Below the pieces are notes generated by a model. It saw nothing but the letters and a program-made list of their open reading frames with translations. It ran no database searches and had not been told where the DNA came from. From the NCBI RefSeq assembly GCF_020985305.1, contig NZ_CP087588.1, forward strand, positions 1,240,001 to 1,304,000: 64,000 bases of DNA, read 5' to 3'. The DNA comes from Croceicoccus sp. Ery15. GTDB taxonomy: Bacteria; Pseudomonadota; Alphaproteobacteria; Sphingomonadales; Sphingomonadaceae. Below are positions 63,837 to 64,000 of this stretch, piece after piece; positions within the stretch are counted from its first letter, which is position 1; each line of letters opens with the position of its first letter. Position numbers and translations under genes: made by a program.

Positions 63837-64000
63837 ATGGCGAGCGAACTTCACCTTACCCCCGTTTTGTCCGATGCATTGGTGATTCTGGGGGCGGCAG
63901 GGATCGTCATTCCCGTATTCGCCCGTTTTCGCGTCACCCCGATCATCGGTTTCATTCTGGTTGGCATGGCGGTCGGACCGTTCGGTCTGGGCCGCCTGGT
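63837..64000 (+). CDS. Monovalent cation:proton antiporter, CPA2 type (N-terminus only)
   Basis: The window ends 54 codons into the gene. The visible part starts MASELHLTPVLSDALVILG and has VIPVFARFRVTPIIGFILVG, then GPFGLG, the typical first two helices of KefB/KefC-like CPA2 antiporters. ATG 63837 is preceded by CGGCCCAT without a clear ribosome site. The rest of the gene, including any RCK/TrkA-N domain, lies outside. Confidence 0.8.
   Translation, partial: MASELHLTPVLSDALVILGAAGIVIPVFARFRVTPIIGFILVGMAVGPFGLGRL

Overview
The window is a high-GC alphaproteobacterial chromosome segment, most likely Sphingomonadales and probably Erythrobacteraceae. This rests on a complete nuoA-N operon with small extra genes between D, E and F and followed by birA-coaX-rnj, an RNase E whose S1 domain is split by a long acidic insert, a zapA / 6S RNA / 5-formyltetrahydrofolate cyclo-ligase / DUF2842-like array, and exosortase-A-associated genes. 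No phage, insertion sequence or CRISPR array was seen, and gene density is high with many ATGA or TGATG overlaps.

Layout. 1-17432 (minus): respiratory complex I operon, then birA, coaX and the start of rnj, which runs off the left edge. 17561-27102: prepilin peptidase, SH3 protein, 2-hydroxyacid dehydrogenase (plus strand), GFA protein, nitronate-monooxygenase-like flavoenzyme, lipoprotein methyltransferase, prfB, exported peroxiredoxin, PBP1A. 27192-31559: an amidase, a 680-base leader with hairpins, then rne on the plus strand with a strong terminator. 31623-37108: a cluster with two nucleotidyltransferases, a CDP-alcohol phosphatidyltransferase, a HIT protein, an SDR and a flippase, which looks like a pathway for an activated alcohol-phosphate used in a surface lipid or polymer. 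37255-40445: sdhB, thioesterase, zapE, pirin. 40442-43559: decarboxylase, acyl-CoA ligase and acyl carrier protein of the exosortase-A-associated type. 43566-48196: trxB, cupin, M23 peptidase, L,D-transpeptidase, thiE, small lipoprotein. 48271-53964 (minus): tkt-gap-MOSC-pgk-fructose-bisphosphate aldolase, a central carbon operon. 54268-57462: small coiled-coil gene, zapA, 6S RNA, cyclo-ligase, DUF2842-like protein, tRNA-Asp, thyA, tRNA-Pro. 57765-61071: a two-gene locus coding for a DUF6875-like protein and a compact adenylation-carrier-thioesterase (A-T-TE) synthetase. 61236-64000: M3 peptidase and the start of a cation/proton antiporter.

The two regions most likely to hold undescribed biology are the DUF6875-like / A-T-TE pair after tRNA-Pro, and the CDP-alcohol transferase cluster with its flippase. 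The unassigned small membrane proteins inside the complex I operon and the structured leader of rne also deserve attention. All functions are inferred by reading translated sequence and motifs; no database search was possible.
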